A DNA stretch of 64,000 bases from NCBI GenBank assembly GCA_910591455.2, contig OU342822.1:20092263-20156262 (forward strand). Direction: 5' to 3'. The stretch comes from Pholis gunnellus (Eukaryota; Chordata; Actinopteri; Perciformes; Pholidae). How positions within the stretch are numbered: position 1 is the stretch's first letter; each line of letters starts with the position of its first letter. Shown in pieces: positions 11,834 through 25,400 of this stretch. The position numbers and the translations under genes were made by a program. The notes below the pieces were generated by a model. That model searched no databases, was not told where the DNA came from, and saw only the letters and a list, made by a program, of their open reading frames with translations.

Positions 11834-12390
11834 GTGTGTCATGGATGGATTACTGAACGGTTCAACCGGACACAAGCCCCGGGGCCCAAAGTGTCAGGGG
11901 CCCCCCTGACTTTCAACTATAAAATGTCACAAAAGAGACACAAACCAACCAGGAAGAGACTCGAATTCACCAGAAAGAAATGTAAAACGAATACAAAGAG
12001 ACACAAAAGGACACAAAGAGATGCAAAAAACTATAAAGAGAAGCAAAATAACTGCAAGGAGACACAAAACAACGACAGAGAGACACAAAAAGACACAACG
12101 GAACTACAAAGAGACTCAAAATGACTACAAACACACCAAAACAACTACAAAGAGACACAAAACAACTACAAAGAGACACAAAACCACAGAGAGATGCTTC
12201 ACAACTACAAAGAGACACAAAACAACTACAAAGAGACACAAAACCACAGAGAGATGCTTCACAACTACAAAGAGACACAAAACAACTACAAAGAGACACA
12301 AAACCACAGAGAGATGCTTCACAACTACAAAGAGAGGCCTTCTGTATGTCCGTGTCCGGAGGCCCGTCGTCTCATAATCCACCCATGATG
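11834..12390 (+). mobile_element. minisatellite-bearing element with imperfect inverted ends
   Basis: The outer ends are inverted relatives: ATGGATGGATTACTGAAC ... CCGGACAC at about 11841-11873 and GTGTCCGG ... TAATCCACCCATGATGG at about 12353-12390. Inside are degenerate 20-21-bp units (ACAAAACAACTACAAAGAGA) and three perfect or near-perfect 60-bp higher-order units marked by ACCACAGAGAGATGCTTC at 12183, 12243 and 12303. Confidence 0.7.
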
Positions 12391-15217
12391 GGTTACAAAT
12401 ATCCTACAGAACAGAAACAGGACAACGTGGGGGCCTCCAGGCTCCTGGAGGACATTCAGGCCGAGGGAATGTGACAAAAAGGGAAAAAGGTGAAACTTGT
12501 TTGCATGTTTAAACTTGAAAGGTTCCCTAAACTGGGTGAAGAACCGCTCTGGTTCTACCTCTAGATGGCGCTGTGGTTCAGAAAACGGAGCCTCTGACTT
12601 CACGCCGTGTGTCAAACGTTGCTGCACGAAGTTATGGAGACACTTTAATCTACACGAGGTCTGTTACAGACAGAAAGACTGATAATTAAAATGAAGAATG
12701 TTCTACCTTTCACTTCAACGTATCTTCTTTATTCATGGATAGAAACAAGCAGTAAGGCTCCTTCTGACCGGAATCATTCTCACATTCCATCTTTGATATC
12801 ATTCAGTGTGTTTCAGAATGATTTGATCTACTTTGAGACTAATTCTTCATGTTTTAAATGACATTAATGAACATCTGTCTGGTGGTCGTTTGTTGTTTTT
12901 GTGTGTTAATATCGTTACTTTGATTGTGTTTTTATTACGTTGTAGAACTTCTTTGAAATCAGCAGAATAACTCATCATAAATAGATGAGAATAAACAAAA
13001 CAAAGTCCGTTTATCCTCAGACTAAAAGTACGTGAGCACGCGTTAGAAAACGGTCAAGAAGTTTGATTTGAGTAATTTCTGGAGAGACAAACAACCTAAG
13101 AAACATGACCCGTGGTGAGGAGGTCAGAGGTCAGCTCAGGCTCCTGAATGTCTGCAGAGCGACGCCACACAAACAAGCAAAAGAACCGACGAGCTTTCTC
13201 AGCATGAAGGAGACGAGGAACGCTGCTTCCCTGAGTCTCAGACCTGCTGATGTATTTTGATCTTTCCGTGTGATAATGAGCAGGGTTTAAATCAGGGGTG
13301 TGAAGGTGTGTCGGGGGCTCCTGGGAGCCGACGGGGCCCCGCTCCGGTGATTATTTCGAGTAGAGGCGCTCGCTTGTATTCCCTCTACGAAGCCCTGATT
13401 ACTATCGGGCTGCAGCGTCCATGACAACCGCCTGCAGCTTAAAGCAACAGGAACAGCAGCTCAGCTCGAGGTTCTTAAGTGTTGCATTGTTTACCCGTCT
13501 TCTTCTTCTTCTTCTTCTTCTTTATATCAGTAGAATGCACGAGAGCTAATGAAATGAGGACCTGCTTATAGAAACACAGTTTTATAGTGTTACCGTTGGT
13601 CAAAAGCTCACCTCCCTACTGGCTCCCTTTGGTCCAGTTTTCTGTTGAACGGTGTGAAGGTGATACTGAAAGCGTTCATGGCGATCCCTGTGCAGCACTA
13701 GCTTAGTGTAAACAAAGCATTTTCTGATCATCCTCAAAAATTCCTTCACAGGAAATGCTTTGAAAAGCAGAACGTGGTAATGTGTGGATTTCCCTCCTTC
13801 TTAACCCTCTGAACCCCCGAGCAGCTCCGGTAGCCTGGAGCCTCGTTTCTCTGCTGTAATATTAAAGTCCTGCATCTCTATGGAAACGGCACAATCATGT
13901 CTCACAAGAACTGGAAAACAATATAATTTATATATCCAACATGTTTCCAAGTGTCCACAAGTGTTCAAACTAAAACATGGAAGCTCTACGTGTGATAAAT
14001 ATTGAACTATTTACATGTTTACAACCTCTACTTCCAGTCTCGCCTCTCCTCTCTCCTCTCTTCTCTCTCTCCTCTTTTCTCCTCTCCTCCTCTTTCCTCT
14101 CTCCTCTCCTCTCTCCTCTCCTCTTCATGTAGTTCAGTCAGAGTTTCTCTCTCTTGTGGTCACATGACTGTTGGTCTCAGATGAATCAATCATGACTTCA
14201 TAGTTTCACAATTTAATTAATAATGAGAACACGACAATCACAATTATGAGCTTTGTTTTTGCTTTTTGTTGTGTTCTCTGTCGGATGTGTTCATCACGAT
14301 GTGTTCAAGGACCGTTGGAAAGAGGAGCATTTGACAATAATGACAGTGTAGTTTTGCAGATTGTTTAAAGAAAATATTTTCCATCCCGCCGGCGGGTTTC
14401 GGGGTCCAGAGGATGGAAGGAAACTTATAAGGAAAATTTAATTTTTCAATTTTTTCCGTCTTCTTGTCCTTTGACCTCTCACCTCGCTGCAGTGATGTAG
14501 AAGTGTACTCCAGGACCCAGTGACATCACCGATGGGCGTGGTTACAGTTGCAACAGAAAACACTCCCAGTTCAGAAAACCATTAAACTGAACATTTACAA
14601 GTCAAGATGAGAAAATATGCATTTTGAGAGAATCTTTTGTCCTTAACGTGATGCTGTTTAGGAGGACTGTGGGGAGGATGTGACGGAGGGCTGATGCTAG
14701 AGACAGAACTGTGTGATGGTCTGACTGCTTTACTGAATCTGTACTGCTGTGACATGAACTGGTCTCAAAGGAAACATTAGAACTGCCTTTAGTGATTTTT
14801 GTTCACCTAGTGGAGCTTTAAGGTTGTTAATATGAACACATAGACAATATATGCAAATTATGACAATTTCACACAAACGTCTAACAGGATAAAATGATGA
14901 AGTGACATTTTCAACGGACATGGATGCAAACTACAACTTGACAGGTTGGCGGAGGCGGTACGTCTTTAATTATGTTTAAAATAAACCTCCTGTACGAATG
15001 AATGTTTATATTTTCATAATTATTCCATAAAAATATAAGTATGTGAAGTATAACAACTTATTGTGCTTTATCATAATATACTGTTAAATACAGAATCAAG
15101 AGATAAACCTTTCATTTAGAAATGAACAAAGAGGCTTTAGAATATTCACATTACATTGTTTCAGTGAAGCTTCTCTTTAATAGGATTTGGGCATTTAATC
15201 AGTATTTTTGGCATATA
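12391..15217. other. intergenic, no gene seen
   Basis: A CTCF-like CCTCTAGATGGCGC at 12558-12571, a CTT array at about 13498-13521, a polypyrimidine CTCT tract at about 14038-14125, and a family 3 repeat end at about 14730-14960. An enhancer-like unique block lies at about 13260-13450. Confidence 0.55.
14730..14960 (+). repeat. dispersed repeat family 3, copy 1
   Basis: Shares ATTATGACAATTTCACACAA, AGGATAAAAT and TGGCGGAGGC with 27210-27300. Confidence 0.6.
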
Positions 15218-15660
15218 TGTGTGTGTGTGTGTGTGTGAAGTAATTAGGACCAGAAATTACCCCAAACTGTGGCTGCGTCTCCTGCTGAAGAGAGAGGGGG
15301 GGGGTAAACATGGTTTGTGTGGGGGGGCAACAATAGCAGACTGTCAGTGCCAATGCCGCCATGCATGACAGATGTATGTGGACACGCCAGACAAAAGCAC
15401 GGCTGGCCGAGCGTGTGTGTGTGAGAGTGTGTGTTGGAGGGGGGGGGGGGCAGCTTGTGTCCGACGCAGAAGAAGAAGAAGAAGAGAGTGGAGGAGGAGC
15501 GCTGCTGGCGGCTCAGGCATCGTTCCACGAGCACCAGCAGCTCCCAGCAGCCCTCGCTGCCTCAGCCCACGACCACCACTCAAGAGCTGTCAAACTCCCA
15601 GCAGCCCCTGCTGCAGCTCCTCAAGTCCAGCCTGCTAACGGAGGGAACGACTCGTGTTCA
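15218..15660. other. low-complexity region with open frames, not called as a gene
   Basis: GT array at 15218-15238, G runs near 15296-15304 and 15440-15450, then a Ser/Thr/Gln-rich plus-strand frame at about 15500-15645 reading QPTTTTQELSNSQQPLLQLL. It has an LXXLL-like LLQLL. No start, splice sites or family match could be established, and other frames are also open. Confidence 0.3.
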
Positions 15661-15905
15661 CTACGACTTCATCTGCATAACGAGGATGTGATCCGTTACC
15701 CTGATCAGGCTGTTCGCATCCAGCGCTCGTAGCTGAAAAGTCATTTCGTAGGATATTCACGTAATCGTGAACCAGGAAGTGTAAAGAACGCACGAGCCAC
15801 ACGGCGAGGTTGATCGGTCCGACAAACATCGACCTTTTATCCGGGAGACCGTTGTTCCCCAAACATGAAATCAGCTCTGATGTATTTCTCACGTAACTTG
15901 CGTAC
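15661..15905 (+). repeat. possible dispersed repeat
   Basis: AGGCTGTT-GCAT-CAGCGCTCGTAGCT at about 15706-15733 resembles AGGCTGTTATCATACAGCGC at 23948-23967; degenerate. Confidence 0.35.
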
Positions 15906-15950
15906 TTCGGTAACCCAAACCGCCATCTTTTCCTAAAACTAACTTAGCAC

Positions 15951-16133
15951 ACTTAGCTTAGCATAAAGACTGGAAGCATGGTTTCCCCACCTATATGACA
16001 GTTAATGGTTTCAGGGTTGTAATGGTCTAACTTTTGCATAGTGAAAACTACAAAATCATGCTTTTTGTTTTGTTTTTGTGCAGCCAGAGCTAGCTGTTTC
16101 CCCCCTGCTTCCTGTCTTTATGCTAAGCTAAGC
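15951..16133. mobile_element. small foldback (MITE-like) element
   Basis: The left end CTTAGCATAAAGACTGGAAGC at 15957-15977 is the near complement of GCTTCCTGTCTTTATGCTAAG at 16106-16126, about 28 bp of inverted repeat around a 125-bp loop. Such elements with the TTAGCTTAGCATAAAGACTGG end are common in teleost DNA. Confidence 0.7.
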
Positions 16134-16935
16134 TAATCGCCTCTTGGCTCCAGTTCAGTAGTTAACACACAACATGAGAGTTTTATAAATCTTCATCTCG
16201 CCTAACTCGGGGAAAAAAAAGCAATTAACCACGCGAGGTAACGCTTAAACAGCACTGCTATACGACTATATGTGTGTGCACAGTGTTACTATGATTCATT
16301 TTCACACGATGTAGAAATGATCTAAAATAACGAACACATGTCAAACCTTAAAGGTCATTGCTTCTCCTCCAAAACAAAGAACGAACCAATCACACACACA
16401 CACACACACACACAGGCCTTAATTAGGTTGGAATTTATTCAACACGCTCATTAGTGTTTTCGGCCAAGATTTGACCCCCTGCTGCTTCTCGTTAATTCAA
16501 CTCGTACTGGCACAGCTCGTCCTCACTCGTTAACTTTTTTTTTTTACGATGGTGTGTAATTATAAATGATCTAATTAAAAGACACAATCCGTCCATTCCA
16601 AGGTCACGTCGTCAAACGCTGCTCTGATATTTAACAATATTAAATGTCAAACGGGAGACATCGGTTTGTTTGCTTTTGTCCAATTGGGAACAAAAGCTGA
16701 TGTTTGGGTCATTGGTTAAGGTTAAGGCCTTTACGCGTCAATTTATGTTATTCAAACTGTAGTTTTTGTCATGAGTACTTTCACACAGAACATGAATATT
16801 ACGCAGCGGCGTAAGTGACTTTTTTTTGTTGCTTTTACAACACGAATTAAAGCATCAACCAATCAGGTCGTGTGGATATAATCATAATGTTCACTATAAT
16901 ATAAAACAACACAGAGGCTCCGTAGTCTGAACCAG
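16134..16935. other. intergenic; possible regulatory block
   Basis: CA array at 16393-16414 followed by a unique block to about 16525 with CCTTAATTAGG, CTCATTAGTG and CGTTAATTCAA homeodomain-type cores. No gene. Confidence 0.35.
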
Positions 16936-17262
16936 ACGGCAGCCTCCGGTTCTTCAAAGTGAAGTCAAAGCTTCATGTGTTAAAGCTGCATTCTCTCTAG
17001 TGTCCACCAGGGGGCGACTCCTCTGGTTGTATAGAAGTCTATGAGAAAATGACTCTACTTCTCTCTTGATTTATTACCTCAGTAAACATTGTAAACATGA
17101 GTTTATGGTCTCCATCTCTAGTTTCAAGTATTCTTCAATACAGCATGATGTTCATTTAGTAAATGATGGTCCATTTAGAGTCAAACAGACCATAAAGCAG
17201 GGGATGCTTTAGGGGCGGGGCTACACAGTGATTGACAGGTCTCTACCAGAGACGTATACGTA
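16936..17262 (+). repeat. dispersed repeat family 1, copy B
   Basis: Same element; motif CCACCAGGGGGCG at 17004-17016. The 3' end departs from copy A after GACAGGTCTCTACC and continues AGAGACGTATACG, a variant also present in the copy at 52905. Confidence 0.9.
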
Positions 17263-19055
17263 TATAATAAAAGCCCTCGGCATAGATACGCTGTAACTGT
17301 TTTCAAGAGGGAACTCAAATTAAGTCAGAGCATTTTGCTAAAAGGAAACTCAATAAAATAGTTTACAGTAGTTTATGGGCTGTACAACTATTTACTCTGG
17401 TAGGATCCTGGTTGTTGGTCCTCTTCATCTATTCAAACCTTTTAATTTAAAAAGTGTTGCAATCTCTGCCGGTACAAATAGTTTTGATGAGAAAGTATTG
17501 CAGCCAAATATTTATTATTTCCGTGTTTATTCGTCACTTTTCCCCCTGAAAAGGCCTTCAGAGCTAGAAATGTTGGTGAGTCTCCAGGAAATGAATTTAA
17601 GTCAATGTGTAATGTCCCCAAAAGTGACCTAAGTAAACCTGTGTGTGTGTGTGTGTGTGTTTTGTCCGAAACATGTCGGAATGACATGTATGAACATGTC
17701 AGAGCTACAGGCAGCTGCATGTGTCAGGTGTCTCATGGGAAATGTGTGTGTGTGTGTGTGTGTGTTTCAATGTGAAGTCATTAGCACTCTAGCGTGCAGC
17801 AGTGTGTGTGTGTATGAATTTCTGCATGAGTGTGTGTGCATGTGTGTGTGCATGTGTGTGTGCAAGGACAGGTTGTTTTGGAAAATCTGACACCAAAACA
17901 TTTTGGGGGAAATTAACACATTTCATGGAAAGTGCTGGAGGACATTTTAGGAAAGTGAAAAGTGGGAACATCTTCTGGAAATTGCTGCATTTTTGAAAAG
18001 TGAAGACACTTTTTTGGGGGAAATTACGACTATTTATTTTTAAAGTGAGGACATTAAAATTAAGGATTTATTGGAAAGTGGAGACATTTTTTTTAAAATT
18101 GGGGGCTTTTTGGCAAAGTGAAGATTCTTTAAGTGAGGACAATTTAAAAGTGAGGACATCGAAGGCGAGGTTTACAATTTTGTTGACATATTAGAGTCAA
18201 AGGTTTTTACAAAGGGGACTTATGATGTCACTGTGTGTCAATTCATAAAATCAAAAATACTGTCAACAACCATAACAATTTTGTTAGTACTAAATGTAGT
18301 ATAAATGAGTGTGTGAGTGATGTGTGAACCTTCAGCACATAGAGAGGAATGAACGTGTAATGTTTGGTGTGTGTAAGAGCTGCTGAAGTGGAGATTTATC
18401 ATCAGAGTCTGAGAACAAACTCATTCAGAGAAAACGTCCTTTAAAGAGACGTTTAGTTCATTACAGACATTTAGAGACTCTACAGGTGAATAAAACATGA
18501 ACTCATAGATATCACCATGAAGCTTCACCACTTCATCACTCACATGAAGAGGAGAGTGAGGACGTTTTCTAGACGGTGAGGATATTGTTGAAAAAGTAAA
18601 AAGTGAGAACATGTTTTGGAAATTGGGGGCATTTAAAAAAAAAGTGAAGATACTTTTAGGAAAAAATAATAATTTTAAAAGTGAGACATGTTTGGGAAGT
18701 GGTGGTGTATTGAGGACATCTTGGTAAAAAAGTTTCTGATCCTCACCGTTGGTCTGACGGCTTGACAACGTAACGTCTCACATATTTGTGAACAGTTTTA
18801 TTTCCTTTCTCCCACTTGATACCAACACCTTTTGTCTTTTTTTTTTTTTTTGAGAGAGTGCAGATATTCCTCCTTCATCTTTGTGAATCTCCCGTTGAAA
18901 ACGTCCCTTATATATATATTTTGGGGAGATTTCAGGTTGGGCTTCGGCTTCGGCTCCGGTTTTGAAGAGGCGGCGGGTGGACGGATCTCTGCTCTGATTA
19001 AAGACCAGGATTAAGGAGCGGTGACCTTTTGTTATCATGGATTCATCCTCCACGC
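17263..19055. other. intergenic with degenerate tandem repeats
   Basis: GT arrays at about 17640-17660 and 17740-17765. Degenerate units built on AAAGTGAGGACATTTT at 17880-18180 and again at 18535-18740. No gene. Confidence 0.55.
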
Positions 19056-19450
19056 CGTCTTGAAATCAATAGGCGGCTCTCTGTAGGCTTTCACACATCC
19101 TTCTACTCTCACAGATCAATCCCCCTTCAATCCTCTCCAGCCCTCAGCAGGAGTGCCGGGGGGCTTTTAGGGTGAAATTACGTGGTAGTGCTTCTGCTGC
19201 TGCTGGTGGTTTTTAGTGGAAGTAATACGTCGACTTTAGGGCTTTCTCATCGCAACAAAATTGCTGTTCGTATTGATGCCACTATTAGCGCTCTCTCCAC
19301 CCCCCCTCTCGGCAAAGACTTCGGCCATTAAAGCCCGCGGTCGGATGAGCGAGATTGGCTACGATAATAGAGCTGCTGTGAGCCTATTAGAGCTCAGTGT
19401 GGTTCAACCGCCTCCACTGCAGGTGAGCCGAGGGCACTGCAAGAAATATC
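19056..19450. promoter_or_regulatory. enhancer-like block
   Basis: Unique block with AGCCTATTAGAGCTC, GGCCATTAAAGCC and GGCTACGATAATAGAGC. Resembles a conserved non-coding element; assigned by appearance only. Confidence 0.25.
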
Positions 19451-19699
19451 CACCTCGACGGTTCTGCTGACAGAGATGATGTGTTTTTGTTTTTAGAGCT
19501 GTTTTTTTTTGTGTTTAGAACATAAAGCACAGCAAACGAGGGAGGAGAGAGATTAAGAATCGTCACACAACGGTTTGTATAAAATCTAATGAAAAGTTAT
19601 TGCTTGTTTTTTGTGCATTTTCCTACGACAGTCCAGTATCACGTGTCAATTTCCGCTCGTTACATTTATACGGTATTTTCTAAATAAACTTCCGTTTAA

Positions 19700-19930
19700 G
19701 ATTGTTAAATACTTAAGTTGGGTTTAGGAAAAGATCGTGAAGTACTTGGTTAGATTGGAGAAAAGATCGTAAAATATTTAGTTACGTTTAAGAAAACATC
19801 GTGAAATAGTTAGGTTCAGGAAAAGATGGTGAAATACTTAGTTAGGTTTAAGAAAAGGTCGTGAAACACTTCGTTAGGTTTAAGCAACAAAAATACGTAG
19901 TTATGTTTCGGAGAAGATTGTTTTTTGGGG
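19700..19930 (+). repeat. degenerate tandem repeat, AGTTAGGTTTAAGAAAAG units
   Basis: At least five units of about 35 bp: (A)GTTAGGTTTA(A/G)GAAAAGATCGT followed by GAAATACTT. Same theme as 5105-5255. Confidence 0.75.
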
Positions 19931-22900
19931 TTAAAATAACTACCGTAATGTACGGAAGTTACATGACGAATAAATCAACGTTGACTTCTCGTCTTACATG
20001 AAAAACAAACGGCTTAATGACCAATGTTTGAGCCATCTTCATCCTTCCTCGTTCATGATTTCGTGGATAACATACCCTTTGATTTTTGGGGCATTATTTT
20101 TCGTAGGTGTAACTGAAGATCCTTATATCTGAGACTGTACAAACACAAGCAGCTTATCTAAAATAACTTGTTTTGGTGCGGACAGCGCCACCATGTGACC
20201 ATTTATAAAACCCTGTACATTTTGGTGCAAATCAATTTAATATCTAATGAGTCAATTTGATTTTTCACGTCAACGCTAATTTCAATTTTAACTCGTGTGA
20301 CCTTATGAGTCGATAAAAAGCGGAAACGGTTGAATATTTCTTCCGCTGTTATAATTTGATTCGAAACCATTTAATTGTCGGACACATAAACTTCTGAACA
20401 CATTAATTATTTTTTTAAACAGCTCTGCTGAAAGGAATATTGTGCTGATCTCAGCGTGACCGATGTGACCGATTCTCCTCCGTTCACCTGCTGAACACAG
20501 ATATGAAGAAGCCTGACTGACATACCTGCAGTATCACAGCCCTGCAGCGAACACTTTCAGGGTTTTAGGGTTTCGGGGTTTTGTGTGTACGGTGGCGATT
20601 GCCCCCCCCCCCCCTCTCTGCTTTCCCTGCTGCCTGGCTTAAACTAATCCCATTATCAGTGAGGCGGCCTGACGCTGATGTGGCCTGCTAACTGACCAGC
20701 TGCTCCGAGTCTGGCCACCACACACACACACGCTGCAAGAAATGTTTAAGTCTGCACAAGTGAGCTAAAAATAACGTCTTCAGTCAGAGAGCTGCAAGTT
20801 AAAGTTCAAATAACAGTTGATTCAACAGAGGGAGAAATGTTCCTTTTTCATCTAAAAGACAAAAACCTATTTTTTTTTGGGACACATTTTGGGTTAATTT
20901 AATCCCGAGTAAGTGTTTTCCAAAACTTGTTTTCTTGATAGATAAAAATAAACAAAAAAGAGCTGTACTGTGTTTGTAATAATATCAACGTGACAGAACG
21001 AGTCGTCAAAACCGAAATTCTTGTTTTCATGATCCGATTCCATCGACTTTTTCGATATTTAACCAAAACCAATGAAATCGTCTTCTTAGAATAAAATCAG
21101 TCCAGCTCAGCGCGGCGACTAGAGAGGAGATTTTGTTTCAAAATAACTAAAACTATGGACTCTGAATACTTGCTTTGGAAGCTCATTATGCAAGGATTCA
21201 ACAGGAGGAATAATTACAGCAAACAAAAACCTGTGTCAGTGTTCAGAAGGACACCTGGTCAATGTTTTAAAACCAAAGCTTCCCTTTAAACAAAGTGTTT
21301 TAGTGTCATAAACCTGAAGACATGCAGGACTCCAGATGCAACCCACTCAAAAAAGACAAATTCAGTGAAACTAATCCAATCAAAATACATTTTCTGCAAA
21401 AATGTAGCTTTTAAACATAGTTTTTAGGAGCGTGTTTCATCCCCATGGTGCCCTAAAGAAAACATTATCATAAAGATTAATACAAATAGAGACTATTCCT
21501 CATTCAGATCCTCTGAATGTTATGAATTTGTGTTAAAAATCCATTTACATTTCAGTGTTGTTTTGTTTTCATTAGTCTTGTATTAAAAGCCAGATTCTGA
21601 AGGTTTCCCAGAGGGTCATTTCTTGCAGCGGGCGAGGCCGCTCCTGCCTGCTAGCTAGCGCGCTAGCCCGGACAGCATGTGGCGTGGATCCCCGTGGAAA
21701 TGTCGGGGGGGGGGGGCGTTGGGAAGTTCCACAACGCAACACAATAATGACGAGTCACTCCGAGCGTCGCTAATCCAGCTTCCCAAACAATGTCAGAGCC
21801 CCCCCCCCCCCCCCCCCCGACGGCAGGTAGAGGGAGATTAGTGCCACCTGGAGACGTTCCTTTGTGCTCCGCGTGACAAAACCAGCTGAAAATGGCGTCT
21901 CGTCTTAATTTGACTCTGAAGACGAGTGAGATGAACGTTGATGAGCTGATTGTGGTTTTCAGAACGTATATATATTTTATTTAAACAGCAGAGAAGACAG
22001 TAAACACTGTCAAGAAAGTTTATATTTTAAAACATTAAATATTACATCAATCAGCTTTTATAGCATTTGAAATAAAACTAATTGGTAGAACTTAGACTTA
22101 GTGTGGCTCAGTTTTTGCCTAAATTTCTTTAACAAAATGATTTGTTTGGTCCACTTTTCAAAATCCATGTCTTGTCTTCCTACTTTTACGGTTTTAGTTT
22201 GATTTACTCACAAAAATCTCTCTAAACTTTGTCCTCTGACTGTCCAGAGGTCGGCTCTAATATAAATGTTCAAACTCTCGCCTGGTTCATCACAGAAATA
22301 AACTTCACAGCCAACAGTTAATGGGGTTTTTTCGGGACTTTTTGCTCCACCTGTCCGGCTGTTCAAAATGATCTGATTGATGCTGGATGCAGCTTGTTGA
22401 TGTAATGAAATTATCAGACGGTTTAATGACGCGTCCATCAGTTACAGATCAGCATGATTCATTCAGAGTCTTTGTGTTCGTGGCCCCTGATGGATGGATT
22501 CTCTCTGTCTTTGGTCTCCACCGCCTCGATCAGGGAACGATCTGTCTCTTTAGCTGCTAAATGCTCCTCCACAGGTTCATTCTGCAGTAATTCAACGGTT
22601 TTAATTTAGCGCCACCTACGGCTCATCTCCGCGATCATCAAATAACATCAGTGGATGGAAACAAGCATTCGTTGCATTTTATATTGACAAATTTCTCTGA
22701 ATTTTGGTTAAAATTTGCCCAACATTTGGATGGAAACCTGGCTAATGTTAACCAGATCTATATTCATGAATCTTTTCACAATGATCACACCTTTAATCAC
22801 ATTAGAATCAAATACGTCACATAATTCATCTGTTAGATTTGTTAATTGTTAGATTGATGACAGATAAGAGCCAACTGTTACCCGTGTTTATATATCTTTA

Positions 22901-25400
22901 CTCTGCATATTTTGGATTTCTGTTTATTGATATTTTTAATTAAACTTGCACTCTTTATATTTTTACCTTTTCCTACTTTTAACTAACACTACTGTACAAC
23001 AATTTCCCCTCGGGTTAAATAAAGTTCTATCCTATATTTACTTTATGCAAATGTATTTAATTCAATTAATTTACTTTTTTCTAGTTTCCCTTAATGCCTG
23101 TAAATGCAGATAATAGCAGTTATAGTATATTTCTTTTTGAAACTCCTGAGTTTGTCACAATAACATCTGACACAGAACCTAGTAAAGGTGACGAGCGCAA
23201 TAAAATTATTGAAAAATGTAAAGTTGCCATCACTTAACACACATTATTGAACATTGACACTCATTTCAAGACACAAAAAGTTGCAAATCTGCACATTTTT
23301 TACACTCAGTTGTTAAGAAACGACAGCCAGAAGAGGAAACGCTCACCTCGTCGGTGTGGTTCATGTGCAGCGCTGATGTCAGCCGTCCTCTGGGTTTTCA
23401 GCTCTAAACCAACACTGATTAATAATTTATGGTTCATCCCATTATGCCACTTTACACAGTTCAAAGGCGGCGCATTTGCATCCCAATTTGTTCACTGTGG
23501 TATAAAGACACGATCAGCCTTTTTGCATCAGTATTTTTCTTATAAATGGAATTCGGGACGCTCTGTCCTCACATCAGCGGATAAAGAAGATTAAAGTGAG
23601 GAGCATCCTGCGTTCCCTCCTCCTCCTCCTCCTCCTCCTCCTCCTCCATCTCGGCCTCGAGGCTTTGATGTGTCTCGTGATGCTTCTGAGGAAAGCAGAC
23701 ATGAAATACAGTGAAGTTACATCCAAAGAAGAGGACTCGATGTGTAGTAAAGAGGGTTTTTATTCTGCTGATAAAAGAGAAGCAGACAAAAGACTCTTAT
23801 TGAACCACAGTATTACAGAAAAGGAAACATTTCAGCATAAAAATGACGAGACACGAGTTATATATTTTGTTGAGTTGTGTACTATCCCAAACGTTTCCAA
23901 CCAATGTTCGAACCCAGAGAAATCTTGTTATTTTATCCCAGGTACCCAGGCTGTTATCATACAGCGCTCCTAGCTATAGAAATAAATCAGCTGTAACTAT
24001 AATGTTCCCTGTAGTTGATTGTCAAAAAGACCGTAAGTGGAAATGGACACGTTTTGCTGGACTTGACGTAGGAAAACGCACGAAAAATGAGCAGTAATTG
24101 TTCTGTAAGACATCGTACAAACGGTCGTTTGAGGCTATGTTGAGGTAACGGAGCATTTCCTTTGGTTGCCAGTTGACGGGGTCACGTCCTCTTTACCCCT
24201 TTTAGTCGCTTTAACCTCTCGGGAAACAACGGATGATACATGATGAGCGTGAGGAAGGAAGTCAGAGAGCCACTCTGTCGTTTACTATCGTTTGTATTGA
24301 TTGAATTGAATCTGCCATGGAACATTAGCTACAGTAGCTCCCATTGACTCATCTAATGGTAAGTTAACAAGCTAACGTGACGTTACTTGCAACATTTTAT
24401 TTCTACGTAAAAAACCTGTGGAGCTAACATTATCATAGTACGTGACCACATTAATTAGCGTTAGCACGTCTATGCTATGCTAGCTACTGAAGGTATACTA
24501 AATGTATTTAAATGGTTGTAACGGTGAATAAAGAGGAACTGTTTTTTATTATTTTCATTGTCTTCCGTCTCGATCTCCTGGTGATGTGGTGGTTCACTTT
24601 TACACTGTTAGCTTTAGCTTCTATCTTTAGCATCCTGGATATATCCTTTTAAACACATGTTGTAGATCCTTCTGCCTACTTTTCTCAAAAATCACTTGTT
24701 TTGTTTTCCTCAGAACTTAGATAATATATATTGAGGGAGTGCAGTTAGTGACAGTGTGGGCTCCATGCAGTATCAGCGGGGGGCGGGGCTTAGCTGGGCG
24801 GGGCGGGGCTTAGCCATGGGTCAATTTCATCAGAATGAAATGACGTGAATAAACGTGATATTAATACAACTTTAATACATTACCTCGTCTGTGGACGCTT
24901 TCACGATCATTTCATGTCCGTCATATTTTGGATAATATAATAATTTTTCTTTCATTTTTGTCAATTTAACCTGGATTTGTGTTAGTTTAGCGACTCCCTG
25001 CAATCCAGTCCCCTACTACATAACGTTTAATTAATACATTGAATTTAATAACATCATGTTGCTGATACAGAATATATATATTTTTGGATTGACATGATTT
25101 AAACAATAATGTAATATAATAAGGGAAAAAAGGGAAACTGGGTGTTTCACATTTAGTTTCCTTTCACAAAACTACATGAATGATACTTTTGTTGTTTTTA
25201 GGTCAAATAATTATTAATTGCTTAAACATTTAAAAGTGACACCTGAACCCCTCAAAAATCAATATTTTTTTCGTGAACAAACAAAAGGCATCTTCCTTTG
25301 AAAAGAATAAAGGTTAAAAGGATGTAACTTTTTTTTATTTTTTTAACAAAAAATAAAAAGATCGACAACAACAACAAAGCAACAGGAGGTCAGTTAAGAA
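19931..25400. other. gene desert segment
   Basis: No coding sequence recognised. C runs at about 20607-20620 and 21799-21818, a G run near 21706, a CTC array at about 23618-23647, a short palindrome GCTAGCGCGCTAGC at about 21655, a family 9 fragment at 22490-22590, CTCF-like CCGTAGGTGGCGC on the minus strand at 22609-22621. A GCTAGC/CTAAC-rich piece at about 24330-24490 is repeat-like. Confidence 0.55.
22490..22590 (-). repeat. dispersed repeat family 9, copy 1
   Basis: Inverse of CAGCTAAAGAGACAGAT...GGTGGAGACCAAAGACAGAG; also at 26755-26870 (inverse) and 33490-33660 (forward). Confidence 0.6.

Noticed and set aside
12150..12335. CRISPR-like regular repeats
   Set aside because: The 60-bp units are contiguous degenerate ACAAAGAGAC repeats without unique spacers, in a vertebrate genome.
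23596..24097. Overlapping open frames of 84-125 codons
   Set aside because: Begin in a CTC array and run into a dispersed repeat; no protein similarity recognised.
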